64,000 nucleotides of DNA from Adiantum capillus-veneris (Eukaryota; Streptophyta; Polypodiopsida; Polypodiales; Pteridaceae), in assembly GCA_014529385.2 (NCBI GenBank), contig CM043961.1, positions 10,468,478 through 10,532,477 on the forward strand, in the 5' to 3' direction. Shown here piece by piece: positions 45,037 through 57,386 of this stretch (its first letter is position 1; each line of letters begins with the position of its first letter). The position numbers and the translations under genes are program-made. A model generated the notes under the pieces. It did no database searches and was not told the origin of the DNA. It was given only the letters and a program-made list of their open reading frames with translations.

Positions 45037-46218
45037 ATGGATACCAGCAAATCTCCAACAAAGAAGAAGAGGCATGCCCTTAAGGACATCATAGCTACAA
45101 CAAACCCATTCACCATCCCACCAAAAACCTTAAAGCCCACTAAGGCTTGGATGGATGATGCCACCCTGGAAACAGATGGTATCATATTATATCACGGCAG
45201 TTTCATAGATCCTCAAGGCAATATTGTTGATGTGCCCATGATCTTTAGAGAAATTAATGAATACGCTAGCAAGGAGGACATGCTCAACCACCTAGAAAGA
45301 GGTGATCTATAAAACTTATTCATGGCTCCTCCAGCAGGGGTGATCCTCAAAGAGTATATGAAATAGCCACTTCTATTCAGAAAGATGGCAAAGCTGTGAT
45401 TACAAGCTATGATTACAGCACTTGATGGACAGAAGATAGAGGTGGCAATTACCCCTCAAATCATTGGCAATGCTCTAGGGCTACAAAATGAAGGTATCTT
45501 AGTCAAATAAAGAAGAGACAAAGTCAAGGTTTATTCTCAAAAGAAGATTAATCAGACTTTTGAGGACTTAGCTGACCCAAGAGCAACCACGATCTGCAGG
45601 TTCTACAATCAATACTTTCATGTATGCAATAAGCGGCCTCAAAAGTACACCACACAACCACATGCAGTAGCCACCACCATCACATGGGCATTGAAGAGTA
45701 ATGTATCCAAAGAAGTGAACTACGCTCAGTATCTGCATGAGTAAGTGGTTGGCATGAGGACCGACAACCCGAAGTACATTGGAGGTGGAGAAATTTTTAC
45801 AAAGATTGCATATGAAGCCATTGGTGCATGCGGAAGGTGGCCAGAACCACCATCTCAAAATGAATAGTTAATATTGAAAGAAGATGCAGAAGAGAAGCTC
45901 TCTATGACTGCAGCCCCTGCAATTATAACTTGACTAAGACAAAATCTCTAGACAGTTCCAGAAGACACTGAACAAGAGCCACCAAAGAAGAAAGGTAAAG
46001 CAAAGATGACAAAGGAAGAAAAGCCAAAGGAAACCAACAGTCAAAAAGTGGCTTGCATCAAAAGACTGATCGAGAAATTCAAGGTTGAGCAAGCGCTAAA
46101 AGGCGACTTCAAAGAATACTGGGTGCTAGATCTTGCCAAGAGGGGGAAAGCTCCTCAATACCAGTTGAGGACCAATTCGATCACTATATCCTGGATTACA
46201 AAGAATCCAAAAAGTTAA
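45037..46218 (+). pseudogene. Orphan ORF after the second palindrome array (Gypsy-2 ORF)
   Basis: A frame starting MDTSKSPTKKKRHALKDIIA continues through DIIATTNPFTIPPKTLKPTK to a stop at 45310. Related-looking protein sequence then resumes with stops at intervals: QKIEVAITPQIIGNALGLQN, DLADPRATTICRFYNQYF, and KYTTQPHAVATTITWALKS. A final Lys-rich frame (46006-46218) includes KRLIEKFKVEQALKGDFKEY. No Gag, protease or polymerase motif is visible and I do not recognise the family. Its position 167 bases after the palindrome array, where Gypsy-1 has its Gag further on, suggests an element-encoded protein, perhaps an extra ORF before Gag. About 1.2 kb of consistent coding potential with scattered stops supports a decayed gene. 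Confidence 0.55.
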
Positions 46219-47138
46219 TTGAACAACAAAGTCTAGAACCCTTCACTACTGAAGAAATACAAAATATCATAAAATCTAATATCTAACCAACCCAAATTAT
46301 TTTTTCATATTAAAATGATCATTTAATGTGGGAGAATAAACGGGAACAAGGGTTAGAATATAGGCATGTGCTTACGGATCTATCTCAACACGGGGCCAAT
46401 GGTAAAGGGGTCCAAATGAGATATGGTATGTCAAAGAGCAAGGCTAGCTAATGGAGCTTAAATACCTTGGGGGTAGCTTCATTAAAGACCTCCAAAGGTT
46501 AGTGTTAAAAGTCCTTTGACCTTAGGCAAGCTAGGATTGTGCTTGAGGTGGGAACCTGGCCCAAGCTTGAGGTGCTTGTCGTGCTTGGTGACTAAGGTGC
46601 TTGACGTGCTTGTCATGCTTGATGAAAAAGGTGCTTGAGGTGCTTGTTGTGCTTGTTGACTAAGGTTCTTGAGGTGCTTGTTGTGCTTTCTCACTAAGGT
46701 GCTTGAGGTGCTTAATGACTAAGGTGATAAGGTGCTAAGGTGCTTGAGGGGTAAGGTGTTCAAAAAGACAAAGCACATCCCTACTCATGTGATGGCGAGC
46801 CCTCTTTGTATGAGCTAGAGAGATAACACACACACCCTCACACAAGGGAAGCTTGGTATAAAGAAAGCAACTAGGACACTTGTCAAGCTCCTCTTCATGT
46901 TGCCCTCATAGTGTGCCTAAAGCTTATTGGTTGGCCTCCCAAGGGGTCCAATGATAATTTAGTTAATTTAATTAATTGTTTATACGTTTATCCAGTCCTC
47001 TCTCTCAAAGGGGAAAGGGAGAAACTTGTCCCAAGGCTAGCATGCTTGCTTGATATGCAATGTAACATTTAATGGCCTAATAACTTGTGTGTAGCGGAAA
47101 ATAGCATGAACATAGTGAGCATTTCATTAGAATAGCTT
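46219..47138. other. Unassigned DNA with a minisatellite
   Basis: It contains the minisatellite at 46556-46765. The remainder is non-coding and may include the left part of the Chromo-1 LTR, since the matching copy at 62675 is truncated at this side. Confidence 0.4.
46556..46765. repeat. Minisatellite with GGTGCTTGAGGTGCTTG core
   Basis: Five or six imperfect units of about 30-40 bases built on GTGCTTG and GACTAAGGTGCTTGA. The minus-strand frame over it is a repeat artefact. Confidence 0.85.
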
Positions 47139-47760
47139 CCTAATGAGAATAACAAGAGTGCTTGGGTGGAGAGAGAAACAAAAGGCTAACACCTAGTTAG
47201 ATGGCATGAACAATACTTCAAAAGATAGAGAAATTAATCAATTGACAACAGTTGAGGACCGGATTTGCATGGAGCCGGTCCTCCCTCCAAAAGGCTTTGT
47301 ATTATGGTTTTCCCATCAAGAGAGACATTTTACAATACAATTCTTTGTGTTCCTTTAATACTAGATAGTGCAATGAAGATGGAAACTTCATGCACTAAGA
47401 AAAACACTTATCAAACACAACATCGATTCCCTCACGGTCTCAGATCCAAGACCTCACACAACTTCAAAGATAGTTAGAGCTAGCGGGGTATGAGAGTAGA
47501 TTGAGAGGAAGAAGGAGTATTCTTACGAGAAAGATGTACATCTCCTCACATAATCACTCATATTAGCATAGCTTAGCTTAGTAATTAGCATGGTAGAGGA
47601 TATGAGCATGCATTGAAGCTTGGATCTTGGTTGGATTTGCATCACAAAGCCAAGAGTTGTTGGTATAGGCCTCCCTTCTCACAAGCTTGGAGTAGGTGGT
47701 AAGCTTTCCATTAAAGCTTAAGAAGGAGAGAGAGTCTTCTTTGCTTCACACATGAGATTG

Positions 47761-47792
<32 letters not shown>

Positions 47793-48280
47793 ATAATGAC
47801 TTGCAAAAACCATCCCCCTCTCTCTCTTGGTCGACCCCCCTTCCAATTTGCTCTTGCTATAGTCTTATTGGACCTCCGCAGGCCTAGCCAATGGGAATTA
47901 AGCAGTATAAGTGATAGCCTTCTGATATGTGTCCTCCTTTCCCCTTTTGTGAGAGCTTTAGGTAATTATTTAGTTCAACTAAACTCTCATTGGACCCCTT
48001 TGCCTCCTGGCTTGCCTCCTGGCCAATAGGAATCAGGCAAGCCATTAGGCTGCTGAATGCTCATTGGTCCCCTTGGGAGATTGTCCAATAGTCTTTTAGA
48101 GAGCTTAATTATTATTGGTTTTTTTATTAAGTGTTAAGTTAAATTAATTAAACTAGATTTACTCTAGCTTAATTCTCATTGGTCCACCTCAAGGCCATCC
48201 AATTGGAATTGGGTACACCTTGTGGGCATCTGGGCTAGGGAGCTGACATGTGTCCCTCATTCCCTTTGTGTAAAGGGATC

Positions 48281-48319
<39 letters not shown>

Positions 48320-48528
48320 TTTCTCTCTCATCCCCTACTTGCAAGGCTCGCCCCCTTCTATGTAGGGATTGATAAAGACGTTTTGTGACACACACTAAAC
48401 ATCCAATTTCCCTAGTGTTTGGCCTTTGGACACAACCTTTGAATTTTTGGAACCTTAGCATTTTGGAATTTTTAATGGGCTGAACCTTAGGGTCTTTTAA
48501 GCCCATTGTTGCACATTGCTCTTTTGCA
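47139..48528 (-). repeat. LTR-like repeat, copy 1 (probable Chromo-1 3' LTR)
   Basis: This stretch matches 62675-64000 in the same orientation with moderate divergence, including GT microsatellites (47761-47792 and about 48281-48317) and several TCATTGG/CCAATAGG motifs. It ends at TTTTGCA (48528), and the minus strand next to it has an AAAGGGGGGGGCC purine tract, as expected before a 3' LTR. The coding end of Chromo-1 follows on the right. The outer (left) LTR border was not fixed. Confidence 0.65.
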
Positions 48529-49079
48529 GATGGCCCCCCCTTTGGATCCCTATTTTCCCTCCTTTGGATCCCTACTGTGGCTGATCTGCTAGCTTAACCA
48601 ATATTATAGCTTTTTCTTCCCTTGCACTTCCCCATATTAAATGATCAGTTTAACATGAGAAAATCATTTAGGAGAATTAGAGATTGATTATTATGACATT
48701 ACCTCTCTCTTGAAATCATAATTGTCCTCGACTATGGGGTAGAGAAGATAAAGAATATTCATTAGTCCTTTTCCTATCGGGTAGAGGATCCCTATGTTAA
48801 CCTACGATTATCGTTCCAGAATGGATGACTAGTCCATTTGGTGCTTGAGAGCCTAAGCTGCTGTAAGCATGTCTGCACATTAGTCCTATCAGTCTTCCAT
48901 AGTAGAGTGACAAGCTTTACTTGGTGTCTGGGAGACGTCGTCTCCGCAAACTTGATCTAAGCATGCATACTACTTCATTTTTGTGCATAATAAAGAAAAA
49001 AAGAGTCTTATAAGACAAAAACTTTGTTCATTTTAAAAAATTTCACATTTGCTTACTCTAGGGAAACATTGTAAGCATT
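48529..49079. other. 3' untranslated region of Chromo-1
   Basis: The sequence lies between the chromodomain and the putative polypurine tract of a minus-strand gypsy element. No gene was seen. Confidence 0.5.
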
Positions 49080-50074
49080 GACAAGGTTTAGGTTATACTT
49101 TAATTGTATGCCTTGCATCCATCTAGCATCTTCAAAAGGATAATTCTTAAACTTAATAAGATATCGTCGGATAGTCTTACCGCCTCTTAGTACCTTGTCT
49201 TCATGTCAGAGAATGGACTCGGGCTGCAGCACGTCTTCTTGGTCCTTGATCTCCGGTGGGTCTTCAATAGTTGGTTCTTGAGGTGGCTCTCCTTTGTAAG
49301 GCTTTAGTAGGCTCACATGGAAAGCATTGTGTATGAGCCAATGGTTGGGCAACTGGAGTTGATAGGCCGTCTCATTGATTGGCCGAAGAATCTGGAAGGG
49401 ACCATAGTACCTTTTTGCTAACTTAGCATAGTACTTTTGATGTCCCGTAGGATTCTTACCAGTCGTGTGCCTTAATCGAGCCTTGGGAAATTTGAGTAAG
49501 ACCCAATCATTTTCTTTAAAGGCTTGGGCTCTTCTGTGCTTGTCCGTAGCAGCCGTTGGCCTTTGCTGTGAGATAGAGATAACATCCTTAATCTTTTGGA
49601 AAGATTCTTGTAGGTCTCGGCTATACTCATCTGCAGGAGAAGATCTTCCCGTGTACCTTAAGTAGCAAGGGACTTTTTGATCTTCCCTCAATCACCTCAA
49701 AAGGTGCTTCTCCCGTGGAAGTATGTACGTTGTTATTGTAGGCATACTCCACTAAGGGTAAGTACTTCTCCCATTGGGATCTTTGATCTACTTCCGTTAC
49801 ATAGGCTTTTAGTAGACCGAGAATTTTTAGGTTAGCTATTTCACTTTGGCCATCCGTTTGCGGGTGATAGGTCGAAGAGAAGTTTAGCCTTGTTCCTAAA
49901 TTCTCAAAGAGACCCTTCCAGAAATTACTGGTAATTCTAGGATCTCTATCCGACACTATGGACATTGGTAAGCCATGGTACTTGAAGATTTGTGAAATGA
50001 AGAGGGTTGCCATTTGATGGGCTTTGATAGTTTTTTTGATAGGTATAAAATGAGCTTACTGACCTCTTCCACGC
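49080..50074 (-). pseudogene. Chromo-1: integrase C-terminus with chromodomain of a chromovirus-type gypsy, cut by Gypsy-3
   Basis: On the minus strand, the integrase reads AHFIPIKKTIKAHQMATLFI, VSDRDPRITSNFWKGLF (catalytic Asp) and YHPQTDGQSEIANLKIL (catalytic Glu). After a frameshift near 49680 it continues with [53 protein letters not shown] and [13 protein letters not shown] at 49206-49208, where CGA (Arg) would fit, is followed in frame by KTIRRYLIKFKNYPFEDARW, a chromodomain. Chromodomains steer integration to heterochromatin. The reading frame begins abruptly at 50074, where the Gypsy-3 LTR starts, so the upstream integrase, polymerase and Gag are missing from this side. Confidence 0.87.
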
Positions 50075-52077
50075 TGTCAAGAAATTTGCGGTCTTGCCAG
50101 GAAAGCACCGGGCTTATGGCTGTGAGAGTTTGTGAGAGAACTCAACAAAAACTATATGAAGGAGTTAAACCCTAGATGCCATGAAGACTAGGGTTTGGAA
50201 AGAAGTGCAATCAAAGAAGACTCACTCTTTCTCTCTTGCACTCACACACACAAAGAAAGAACACAAAAGAGAATGTCAAAACAATATGAAAATGAAAACA
50301 TCAAGGCTATGGTTATATCGTATCATGGGTAATATGAAAGGGTTAATAGATGAGTTAATGGCATTCAATCTTGGCTGACCAAATAGGCTAGGAATTGTTC
50401 TTTGAAATTGTAGTTTTGTGCTTACCATAATATATATATTTTGTCTCGTGATTGGGATTAATTGTGTGTACAAATCCTCTTCGTTCATAGCAAGATAACT
50501 ACGCTTACGTCAAAAGAAAAGTTATAGTCTATGAGAGGTAGTATGATGGGATCCGGTGATAGAAGTATTTCATTAAGCCTTTCTGGGCCAAAGAGAAACA
50601 CTATACGTTGTTGAGAGTGTATTTTTTGGCTAATCCATACGTTAATTCTAATAGATCGTACAGAGTGAAAGCGATAGAAATGATCATCATGTGGGTTATT
50701 CATCTAGGATAGTATGTGAGAAATGTAGATATGAGAGAAGTGAAGAGATGAGAAGTTTCCCTCCCAAGCCCTATTCTTGCCCGTAGGCAATAAGGATACT
50801 GCGGGGAGAGATGTACATGTAGCAAAGAGAACCTAGAGAGGATGAATTACTAAGAATGAGAGAGATAGGTTTGGTTAAGGAGATGAGATTAGATACATAT
50901 ATATATGTTGGATTAGAGATAAAAATGAAAACAACAAGAAATCAAGAAAACATCAATGTAGAACACATCTTACTTGAAACCCTTCGGCACCATTATTGAT
51001 GGGAGAGAGAAGAAGAGGGGAGAATTCAACGTTGATTGATACGCCAAGTACAACACCTTCTTTGATTAGAGTTGATCTTCCAAGGATAGCGTACAAGAAT
51101 GGCTAGTCTTCCTCTAGGATAAAGTGTAGGCTTGGGCTTATGTTAATGGGGCTAAGTACAATTAGGCATTACTACTCACTCCCTCAAGAATTCCTCTCAT
51201 CAATGGCTTGAATGCTTGACTTCCTTTTCAAGGAATAAGAGGTCCCCTTTTATAGGTGAAGGGAACCCCCAAGGGTTTACACAAGAAGAGAGAGCCAGTG
51301 TGAATAGGAATTGGAAAAGTTGGAAATGAGCTGTCCCTGCATGATGTGGGCAGACTGGGGTCTAGTATTTTGATCATATCTCCTCAACCGTGGCTCCAAA
51401 TAAAACAGTAAAAATATGGACAGAAACTTCAGCTCATTAGCTACGATTTTCATTTTAAAATCATTTTCCAATTTGGATTGGAACCTTGTGTAAAAAATTC
51501 ATCAAAATAGGGTCCATTTCTTGCAGCAAAAGTCTTCCTGTGGTCCCCTTAGCCTAGACTTTCATTTAAATCCAAAGGACACCTCATGCCATATGAAAGC
51601 ATGACATTGCTCCTTGACAAAGTTTTGTAATCATGCTTGCAATAATGCATTAAAATAAGTGTATCTTTGAAATCATGCCACCTAGTGTCCCACTAGGATT
51701 TGATTCCCTCCTAGTAGCTATTTAAAAAGAAATATAAGAAAAGTATAAAAAATACATAGAATATATATATATTGGAGTTTACCCTAGATATAGGATCTAG
51801 CTAGGGTGTGAGATGATAATGAGATAGTAGAAATAAAGAATCAATGCTTTTTGCCCCAAGTTAAAGAGGCGGAGCTATTGAGCTTTTCCCATAGTATTTT
51901 CTGATGGTAAAGTAAGGATAGGTTACCCTTGAGAAAAATAATAGGATGAGATAGAAGGCTTATTATTATACTTAAATATGCATATGTACATTATAGGAAA
52001 CATAATTATGTATCTAAAAAGTTACAAGATAGATCTTGTAGCATGCGTTCCCACTATGTACGTGTCACAACACGACA
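50075..52077 (-). repeat. Gypsy-3 LTR, left copy (2003 bp)
   Basis: On the minus strand it begins TGTCGTGTTGTGACACG, whose first bases form a small hairpin (CGTGT...ACACG), and ends TTCTTGACA. A TATAAAA box lies at 51248-51254 (minus). Small frames inside (50276-50488, 50485-50703, 51277-51471) are repeated unchanged in the other LTR only because the LTRs are nearly identical, and I do not call them genes. Confidence 0.95.
51248..51254 (-). promoter_or_regulatory. TATA box in the left Gypsy-3 LTR
   Basis: CCTATAAAAGGGGACC on the minus strand is a strong TATA-box context. The same motif occurs at 59261-59267 in the right LTR, which would drive internal region A. Confidence 0.6.
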
Positions 52078-52092
52078 TTCACCCCCTCTAAA
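52078..52092 (-). other. Gypsy-3 polypurine tract, region A
   Basis: TTTAGAGGGGGTGAA on the minus strand directly precedes the LTR start. The same tract occurs at 60091-60105 for region B. Confidence 0.85.
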
Positions 52093-52135
52093 CCTTCACA
52101 TCCTCCGGTATGTGGCACATTATTTCTTTGTCAGA

Positions 52136-53866
52136 TCAGCCCTCTTGTACATCTTCCTTGCTTTCTTCTTCACTGGATGATTCCAAATCTTCATCTTCAC
52201 TTTGATCTTTACCTGTGGTTTTCTCTTCTTCCTCATCAACATCTTCTGGATCATTGTCTCCTCTTCTCTTAAACATTTTGATCCTTTTTCCTGCAATGGG
52301 AATCTTTACTTTTGTACCATCTAGTTCAGACAAGCTGTAAGTAGCATTTTCATGCACATGCTCTACAACATACGGTCCAAACCATCTTTTTGAAAACTTA
52401 CGCATGACTGTGTGCTGGTTATCAAGGCTACTATCATACACCAAAACCCAGTCACCTTTGTCAATTGCTTTGCTCCTGAGTGGATGTCGCTTATCAAAGT
52501 ATTCCTTGTTTTTCAACCTTGCATTTTTGAGTCGTTCTTTTGCAGCTTCAATGTCTCCAGGTCTTCTCTCTAGCTGCCTTATACGCAGTGCAAGGAGATC
52601 TTCCCTGCTAAGCCCCTCTTGCCAAGGTAGTATATTCCATGTGGGAATTGTATCTTCAATCGGCATCACTGGCTTTTGACCATACATTAGCTCCGCAGGC
52701 ATGTAGCTAGTTACTGAGCTATGTGTTCGATCAGCCCATAAAGCATATGGTAACAGTTTTGGCCACTCACCAACTCTTCCTTCGCAAGCCTTGGCCAAAG
52801 CTTTGATGATAGGAGGATGCCCTCTTTCACTCTTTCCATTGCCTTCAGGGTTGTAAGTTGTAGTAAGAGAAAGCTTGATTCCTAATCTAGAAAAGAACTC
52901 CCTTACTTCTTCGGCATCCAGTTCACCTCTATCTGCAGTGATTTTTCCCACACAACCATAACGGAAAATCACCTCATCAAGAAGGAATTTGCACACAGCT
53001 TTTATGGTTTTAGCTCTTAATGCTCTTCCTTCAACCTGGTTAGTTAGGTCCTCTCGTGCAAGAACCAAGTATCTCATCTGCCAGAGTCCTAGAGGCATTG
53101 TGACTAGATCCACAACCCATTTATAGTGCATGGCTAACGGATATGTAGGGTGCAATCCATCACGATGTCGAACATTTGAATACACTTGACAAGTTACACA
53201 TGTCTCTACAAACTGAGATACATCTTTATACATACCCTTCCACCAGTATTTTTCTTTCAACTTGGAGAAGGTTTCCCATACACCCCTGTGTCCAGTCCAT
53301 AGAATCTCATGAAGCTCTTGCATGAGCTTTACTTGAGTCTCTTTTTTACATATAACCCTTTGTGGTGTAGCACCCTTTTGTTTAGGATGCTTCCACAAGT
53401 AACCATCCCTCAAAAAGTACCCATATGCTTTCCTGCGTATCCTCTTGAATTCTTGTACAGACCAATCATCCTGTTTTGTTAGAGTACTCAAGTAGCTTCC
53501 AATAAGAAGCCAATCACCTTCATAAAGCTCTTTCAAGAATGATTCAAGTAGATTAGTCATGCAGACATTGTTACCTTTGACATGAGAGATAGAATAGAAC
53601 TTTGTGCCTACATCATCTCCCTCGTCAATCATTTGTGACTCATCTTCATACCTTGCCCTTGATAGCATATTTGCCACTGTATTGTCTTTACCTGCAATGT
53701 GCTTAAACTCAGGATTTAAGGACTTAATGTAGGCAATCCACCGCAACATAGCAATGTCTGGAGTTGAGCAGCTTGTAATCATCCCAAGAAGTGGTAGACA
53801 ATCTGTTTCTACAACCACACATGCACCAATTAGGTACTCTTTCCCACTTTTCAAGGTTGTAACCAT
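52136..53866 (-). pseudogene. Gypsy-3 region A: RNase H end, integrase and acidic tail
   Basis: The 576-codon frame starts within RNase H (ACVVVETDCLPLLGMITS, KDNTVANMLSRARYEDE). The integrase zinc module (HEILWTGHRGVWETFSKLKE, then CVTCQ) and the core follow, with Asp in WVVDLVTMPLG, Asp in ITADRGELD and Glu in YNPEGNGKSERGHPPI. The C-terminal domain has KRWFGPYVVEHVHENATYSL, and the tail is very acidic (DPEDVDEEEEKTTGKDQSED). There is no chromodomain. The frame is separated from the polymerase frame by TAG at about 53867-53869, where region B has TGG. The wording LVLAREDLTNQVEGRAL is closer to what I associate with fungal gypsy elements than with common angiosperm lineages. That is an impression to be tested. 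Confidence 0.9.
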
Positions 53867-53869
53867 ACC

Positions 53870-55581
53870 CTATAACTCTCTCTTTATCTGTGGATAGTTT
53901 CTTTGGCGAGCACTTAGCACCTTTGCTCCAAATCTTACCACATACCTGTGTCCTTCTTTGTCATCTTGCCCTATTGCCCATCCAATCCCTGTAGGACTGG
54001 TGTCTACTGTCACAATTACTGGCCTTTGACACTCATAGTCTACCTTTCTCAAAGTTGTTGCTGACTGGAGCAACTCCTTTAGCTTTTTCATGGATTTTAC
54101 ATGTGCTTCTGTCCATTTAAACTTCTGATGATTTCTAAGCAGCTGATAAAGAGGATCAGCTACATGTGCATAATGTGGAATCCAAATAACATAGAAGACA
54201 CATGCTCCCGGAAACCTTCTAACCTCAGTGATGCTAGTGCACGTTTCTTTCATTCTTTGGATGGCATCTACCTTTGTTGGACAAGGTTTCCTACCATATG
54301 GCCCGCACATGTGCCCCACAATAAGCACTTCATTGACACCAAACATAGACTTTTTCCTGACAATGTAAGATTCACTTCTTCCAACCTAGACAAAATTTTA
54401 TCACAATCATTTATGTGATTTACCACAAACCTGCGACATCCCTTGAGATCCAAAGCTTCATCTTTGTCACTTTCTTCACATCCTTTGATAGGCAAATCAT
54501 CAATGAAATTCATTGTGATTTGAGGAATAAAGTCACGTAAGACCTTATTCATCCCATTCATCATATGTGCAACCGAGTTGGTTGCTCCCTGTGGCAAGGT
54601 ACACATCCTTACCAAACCCAAAGGTGTCCTCATGGTTGTCAAGTCTCTACTTTCGATTGCAAGCTGAAATTGATCATACCCTGAGTAGAGATCCCCCATT
54701 GAGTAGATTGCCCTCCCTGCAAATGCCTCTGCAAACTCATCCACAATTGGACCTGTACCTACATTTCTAATTGTCACCTTGTTCACTGGTTGCATATCTT
54801 GGATGAAGCGTAGAGAACCATTCGTCTTCGGAACTGTGAACCACCTATTTGAGTATGGAGCACAAGAAGGCTCCAAGATTCCCATTTTGATTTTCTCATT
54901 CAGTAGCTCTATTAACTTTGGCAAACGAGCCTTTGGAACCAGAATAGGCCGCAGATTCCAAGGCACATGAGGTATTGTGAAAATTACCATAGGAGCTACA
55001 ATAGAAGGATCAACACATCCTATCTCATGTGGCTCAAATGTAAAAGCCTTACTATGATTTGAAAGCATTTCTTTGAAGCACTTTTTCTCCTCCTGTGTTA
55101 GAAACTCCTCGCGACCAATCTGCAAGTCTTGGAAAGACTTCTTTGTGAAGGTATGCCCAATCTTTTTAGGATTCCTCAAACTTGGTTGTAAAGAAGCCTG
55201 CTCAATATTTTCCCTGTTGCTGGGTGGTAAGGGTGAAGCTACTGGTTTCACCTTCTTTGCTACACTCTTGTATTTAGTTTCAACATGGACTTCTGGGCCA
55301 ACTGTTTGGCTTTCTTTAAAGGCTTCTATTACTTGATACATTTCCATAGAGCAAACTTCCACAACTTCATTTTCAAGATGCAAATTAGACCCCATTATAG
55401 CATCAAGCTCACCCATAGTATCTACAAAAGAAACTTGTTCACACAAACCCAAAAAAATTTCAGTAGGCTCTAGCAACCCATTCTTTTTCATGCATATTTG
55501 TACATTATGCACATATTGCCTCTCACATCTCTTCAAATCTTCAAGTTTTGTAAAACATACTAATCCATTCTTTGTTACCAA
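53870..55581 (-). pseudogene. Gypsy-3 region A: reverse transcriptase and RNase H start, one frameshift
   Basis: The first frame (54268-55581) contains TFEPHEIGCVDPSIVAPMVI, RWFTVPKTNGSLRFIQDMQP, FAGRAIYSMGDLYSGYDQFQ, TPLGLVRMCTLPQGATNSVA and the catalytic FIDDLPIKG. At 54350-54355 (AAAAA on the minus strand) one base appears to be missing, and the protein continues in the frame 53870-54346: FGVNEVLIVGHMCGPYGRKP, then VTVDTSPTGIGWAIGQ, the start of RNase H with its Asp. Region B has the same frameshift, so it predates the array, is an error shared by the assembly, or is programmed. The frame ends at a TAG where region B has TGG. Confidence 0.9.
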
Positions 55582-55658
55582 GGAGCTCGTTGAAAACGCT
55601 TCACCTATTTTTGGATCAGGCGAGACCCTTTTTCTTTCTGTACCACTGCAATCCCGCT

Positions 55659-57368
55659 TTACAATGGTACTTGACCAAAACCCATCATTTCTCTATGATC
55701 ATGAAACTCTTTGCTCACCTTTGGTAGAGGATGTTCTCTGAGGTTTTCACGATTTCTTTCATGGTTCACACAAACTATGAGAAATTGGACAACTCGTTTA
55801 CCATCGTTGCTACGTATCCTAGCATATGCTGAACCATCATCCATTACCTTTGTTTCCATTGGAACTCCCACAATGTAGAGCTGTCCAAGAATGAGATGAT
55901 ATGAAGATGTATCATGTACAAAGAAGTTTTGGTTAATCTTTACATCACCTATTGTTACCTTCACACCTGGACATGCTGCATACAATTCACCGGATGAATT
56001 GTTTGCCACTTTTACCATCCAGCCATGATCTGTGTCCATCGGCCATTTGCACTTGTTGTAGAGACTCTTTGACATTATGTTTATTTCTGAACCATGTTCA
56101 ATCAAGGCAAAAAATGGCTCTTCAAGATCACCTACCTTGACCAGAGTTTCTGTAGTAGCCCTTGCCCAATGAATTCGTGAATAGTAACTCCTAGGAATAT
56201 CTTCAACTTCTTCATCATCATTTGAGAAATACACTTGCTTCACTCTTCCACTAGATTGGTAGCATCCTACCATAGCTCCATCATTCTCCTTATTTTGCAG
56301 TTGCATCCCTTGTGTCTTTGAGATTTCCCCTTCAACCTGTGGACGAGAAACTTCAGCAAGGGTTTGCCTCTTCCTCTTGATGATGTCAATGATCTCCTCA
56401 TGGAATTCACGCTTTGCAATGCCAAGAACTTCTCCCAGAGTAAACTCAATCTTGCTATTCAAGATCCTTTCCTCCAAGACTTTCTTTAAATCTGTAACAA
56501 CCTCAATATCAGATTGTAGTTTATAAGTTGGGCCTTTTGTCTTACCTTTCGTTGGCTCTTTCTTCTTTCCTGTTGTAGACTCCTCCATGAGTACTTCAGG
56601 TGGAGATGCTCCTTGTGTTGAGGGTGTTTGAGAAGGCATTGAGTCACTTCTTCCCCTACTTCTAGAAGCTCTTTTTGATGGTCCTTCATCAACATTCTCA
56701 CGTCTGCGCTTCTCTTCTACAATTGCCTCATTTTGTTGGCATTTTGTAATGTAGGCATGCACTGACAATGAGTCCACTGGATCATTCCATCCTGTTTCTA
56801 GACGTATGCAATCACCTGCTTCATGTAGAATCTCTTTTTTAAGCTTTCCCTTTTTAGCTAATTGCATGACATTTGGCCAAATTTGACCATGATGGTTACT
56901 CACCTCTTCATCACAAAAATGTTCAATTTTTACTCCAAAAGTAGCTGCCTCAACTGAAGAGGTGGCATGCTTAGTTGCCATATCTTCAACTAAGGTTTGC
57001 ATTCCCCCCTTCCCAAAGTTAGTTCTCAAGGGTACACTTGTCTCTCTTAAGTGGATTTTACCATCCTTAAAAAAGACAACATCTTTTGACAAAGCATCAC
57101 TAAAATCATCACAATCCCTTCTTACATGGTCTGTACTATCACACCAAATACATCTACTAACAAACCCTTCTTTGGGCTGTTGTCTTTGCCTAGAAAGTGG
57201 CTCTGATGGTTGGCCTTTTTCTTCAAGCTTTGCAAACTTCACCTTCAAGTGACGCATTCCCTTCACAAGCTCATCTAGCATGGACTCATCAAACTTAGGA
57301 GCGATAAAAGTAGGCCTTACCATTTTGTCAAAAGTTGAGGTGGAAGGACTTGTAGTGTTTACTACCAT
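55659..57368 (-). pseudogene. Gypsy-3 region A: zinc knuckle, linker and unusual aspartic protease
   Basis: The 569-codon frame has the CCHC knuckle CIWCDSTDHVRRDC near its start. A long basic Ser/Lys linker follows (RASRSRGRSDSMPSQTPSTQ) and then a protease-like domain with FFALIEHGSEINIMSKSLYN, HDTSSYHLILGQLYIVGVPM and VVQFLIVC. The catalytic triplet reads Glu-His-Gly (56091-56099) instead of Asp-Ser/Thr-Gly. The other protease landmarks are in place. The frame ends at FGQVPL with a stop. A one-base shift near 55668 leads to DCSGTERKRVSPDPKIGEAF in the polymerase frame, so the original Pol was continuous. Confidence 0.82.
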
Positions 57369-57386
57369 CTTGTCCCTTCTTCTTTG

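Noticed and set aside
50276-51471. Small minus-strand frames inside the Gypsy-3 LTR, repeated at 58289-59484
   Set aside because: Their apparent conservation only reflects the near identity of the two LTRs. No motif is present.
54567-57252. Plus-strand frames opposite Gypsy-3 polymerase and protease
   Set aside because: Antisense shadows of long minus-strand domains with clear motifs.
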